Positions 61,621 to 64,000 of a DNA stretch of 64,000 nucleotides are shown here, piece by piece. Position 1 is the first letter of the stretch. Every line of letters begins with the position of its first letter. The DNA is from Venturia oleaginea. Lineage: Eukaryota; Ascomycota; Dothideomycetes; Venturiales; Venturiaceae. The notes beneath the pieces are model-generated. The model did not search any database, was not told the DNA's origin, and saw only the letters and a list, made by a program, of their open reading frames with translations. The stretch is from the NCBI GenBank assembly GCA_013176395.1, contig JABMLP010000034.1:186001-250000 (forward strand), in the 5' to 3' direction. Made by a program: the position numbers and the translations under genes.

Positions 61621-63558
61621 GCGTTCGACTTTCTCTTTTTCTCCTGCCATGAAGTCTTCTCGTCGACTTAATGCATCGGCGTTAACGTTTTCCTTTCCTT
61701 TCTTGTAAAGGATATGGAAGTTGTAAAATGACAGTTCTTCTGACCATCTTAGTTGCCGTCGATTCAATTCCTTTGTCGTCGTGAAATTCCGCAGGTTCTT
61801 GTGATCGGAATACACGGTAATCTTGTGTTTCGCTCCTTCAAGATAATGCTTCCAGTACTTGAAGGCATCAACTATGGCCATGAGTTCCTTGTCTGAAGTG
61901 GAGTAGATGACTTCTGCTTTCAGGAATTTTCGTGCGTGGTAAGCTACTGGTCTTAGCTTTCCATCTGAATCAGGTTGGCTGAGACATGCTCCGAGGGCTC
62001 GATCGGACGCATCCGCCTCGACTGTGGCTGTTTTTTCTGAGTTAAACAGTTGCAGAATGGGTGGTGTTGTTAACCGTATCTTGAGTGCGTCAAAGGCCTT
62101 TTGCGCATGCTCGTTCCATTCCAAGGTAATCCCCTTCTTCATCAATCCCGTGAGGGGTTCTGCAACTTCGGAAAAGCTTTCGATGAATTGTCGATAATAA
62201 TTCGCGAAGGCGTGAAATGACTGTACTCCTTTGACGTTCGAGGGTACCGGCCAATCGCGGACCTTCTGGTAAATTTCCGGGTCCATCTCAAGTCCATCTT
62301 GAGAGACAAAACATCCAACGAACTTGATTCGTTGCTTGTGGAATTCGCTTTTCGAGGGTTTCAGCCGCAAGTTAAATATCTGTAGTGCGCGGAGGACGGT
62401 TCGAACGTGATTGGCGTGTTCTTCGAACGTTCGATAGTAAACCAAAATGTCATCCATATAAACAGACACAAACTTGTCTAAGTGCTCGCGAAGCACATTG
62501 TTCATATAGGCTTGCAGCGTCGCAGGGGCGTTTGTCAAACCAAAGGGCATGACAAGGTATACGTAGTGCTCAAGGTGAGTGCGGAATGCTGTCTTCCACT
62601 CGTCACCTTCCTTAATCCTAATTCGATGAAAAGCCGCAGGAATATCGAATTTCGTGAATCATCTGGCTCCTTGGAGTCTGTCCCTCAACTCCTGGATTAA
62701 AGGCAGCGTGTACGCATTCTTCACCGAAATCTCATTTAGATGTCGGTAATCGACACACAATCGTTGTGAACCATCGGGCTTGGGTACGTAGAAAACTGAA
62801 TATCCGGCGGGTGACTTCGACTCCCGGATGAACTTCTTCGTGAAATCGTCGATATATTCACGAAGGGTTTCAAGCTGATCTTTCCTCAATGGGTAGATCT
62901 TGAACTTCTTTGGTTGTTCATTATTCTTGAGCTCGATCTCATAATCCCATGGTTGGTGTGGTGGAAGAGAATCTTCGATCGATTCCCCTTTAAAAAGTCC
63001 TGCAAATTCCTGGTACCCATGGGGAATTTGGAACACTGACCTATCCTCCTCTGTCTGGAGACGATAGCAGTATGCCACTTCAACGTGTGTAGGCCTTTTC
63101 CGCAAAGGTCTTTGTGCTGTCCGTGTTCTAGCGCGCATGCTAGCCTGCACGGGATATCGTTGGTCTGGGAACGTGAGCGTCAATGTTCTCCAGTCGATAT
63201 GCGGATTGTGAGTTCGAAGCCATGGCAGACCAATGATCAAATCCGAGTCTCCAATATTCGTGACGTCTAGAACAATCTGTTCTTTCCTCCCTTGTATCCA
63301 CAAGATTATGTCTGCTTCGTAGATCACTATGCCTCCATTGAAGTTGACAGGTCTTCCATCAGCGATAGTTAGTGGATATGGATGCCGTTTCGACCGTACG
63401 GGTAGTTTCCATTCGTCGACCAATTTCTCGCTTAGAAGATTCCTATCGGCACCAGTGTCGATGAAGGCCCATGCTGGTACGTCGTCGATCTTTCCTTCGA
63501 CCAGCATCTTGGATGTACCAAGGTTGTTCAGAAAATGAGGCGCTTCATTAGGATTCAA
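61620..63558 (-). pseudogene. element E protease, reverse transcriptase and RNase H (one stop)
   Basis: Protease: VPAWAFIDTGADRNLLSEKL and DLIIGLPWLRTHNP (from 63480). Reverse transcriptase: GYSVFYVPKPDGSQRLCVDY, RHLNEISVKNAYTLPLI, then an in-frame TGA at 62659-62661 just before FTKFDIPAAFHRI, then MPFGLTNAPATLQAYMNNVL and the catalytic YMDDILVYY (near 62455). RNase H: VEADASDRALGACLSQPDS, TSDKELMAIVDAFKYW and YSDHKNLRNF, ending DALSRRED. The single TGA is likely a G-to-A change from Trp. Otherwise the frame is open over more than 600 codons. Confidence 0.88.
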
Positions 63559-63569
63559 CAGGGCCTTCT

Positions 63570-63962
63570 CTACTGTTGATCCTCCTCGTTTCCCGAATTC
63601 TCATGCCATTTGCGTGCTTGCTTTGTTTTGACTGCGATGTCCAATCGTCGGACAAGGTGTCGAAGGTTCCTTGCCCCATTCGGATGGTATGGGCAGGTGA
63701 AGTCAAGGCATGCATTTGGATGGACGTCTTTGCACTGAGAATCGTCCTGATCAATTGCTCGTTCAACGTCTCGTGTCAAACGTGAGAGCCGGAAGGTCAT
63801 AAACTCTAGATCTTCCTTCGATTCTCCTTCGTTGGAGTTGTCTTCTACTGTAGACTCACTGTCGTCGCCCGACATAGTCTGTAGAGATTCGTTTTCGTTT
63901 GGTGTAGACCAACTCCCGGAAATGGCTGGCAACTCTTGGAGTATTTCTCCAAGGTCTTTCAT
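63570..63962 (-). pseudogene. element E Gag fragment
   Basis: Minus-strand open frame just before the protease, from ATG 63962 to a stop at 63570: acidic stretch (SGDDSESTVEDNSNEGESKE), a helix (EFMTFRLSRLTRDVERAID) and a cysteine/histidine cluster (CLDFTCPYHP). The position fits the C-terminal part of a gypsy Gag. The cluster is not a standard CCHC knuckle. More of Gag may lie beyond 64000. Confidence 0.55.
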
Positions 63963-64000
63963 TTCCTGGTGCTGAGGTAAATCGCATTCCTCGTACTCGC

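Larger units (their letters stand above)
61258..64000 (-). mobile_element. Ty3/gypsy element E, minus strand, continuing past the right edge
   Basis: Gag (from 63962 or beyond), protease and reverse transcriptase (63558 to about 61580) and a partial integrase, read right to left. The family is distinct from A-D and from G. The 5' LTR is outside the window; its own 3' end was replaced by a D-type end. Confidence 0.85.

Noticed and set aside
1..64000. tRNA or rRNA genes
   Set aside because: I saw no cloverleaf with A and B boxes or rRNA-like blocks while reading, though a tRNA search program would be the decisive test.

Overview
The window is nuclear DNA of a filamentous ascomycete (Pezizomycotina). 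The evidence is genes split by short GT-AG introns (about 38-140 nt), a HET-domain incompatibility gene, a fungal rhodopsin-domain membrane protein, a DUF7025-type AAA ATPase, an Arp6 ortholog, and fungal Ty3/gypsy chromoviruses and Ty1/copia elements. I see no prokaryotic features and cannot name the species.

Layout. 1-5.4 kb: a HET-domain pseudogene on the minus strand, split by a decayed hAT DNA transposon with 25-bp terminal inverted repeats. 6.0-8.2 kb: an AAA ATPase gene with two apparent one-base frameshifts. 10.2-12.5 kb: a BTB/POZ-like gene. 13.3-14.7 kb: an MFS monocarboxylate-type transporter. 15.85 kb: a small membrane plus coiled-coil reading frame with an internal stop. 17.6-19.0 kb: a rhodopsin-domain protein on the minus strand. 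20.1-21.7 kb: actin-related protein 6. 21.7-27.9 kb: mostly unassigned or decayed, ending in the 5' part of a membrane-protein gene cut off by retrotransposon sequence.

27.9-64 kb is a nest of LTR retrotransposons. In order: gypsy fragment H (minus); copia J (plus, decayed); gypsy G with a 5' LTR, an inserted copia-type LTR and an inverted solo LTR of its own family; reversed LTR fragments; gypsy D (decayed relative of A and B); LTR family X carrying a solo D-type LTR; copia F fragment (minus); gypsy A; the pol half of gypsy C, interrupted by complete gypsy B; copia I; an array of reversed truncated LTRs; and gypsy E (minus), which runs off the right edge. B (49976-56160) looks complete and young: its LTRs look identical, it has a CCAAC target duplication, and gag and pol are open. 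A is almost the same element but has a mismatched 3' LTR and a 45-bp triplication in pol.

Most informative observations. (1) Elements A, B and D share a compact candidate -1 frameshift signal at the gag stop: an A-rich slip site, a 6-nt spacer and a 9-bp stem-loop. (2) A, B, D and the unrelated element G carry a 10-11 nt sequence in the LTR exactly complementary to the sequence just after the LTR, with a TATA box upstream. This is the layout expected for Tf1-like self-primed reverse transcription. (3) A leader RNA hairpin is kept between diverged copies. (4) The nesting, solo LTRs and mismatched flanks give a readable insertion and recombination history.
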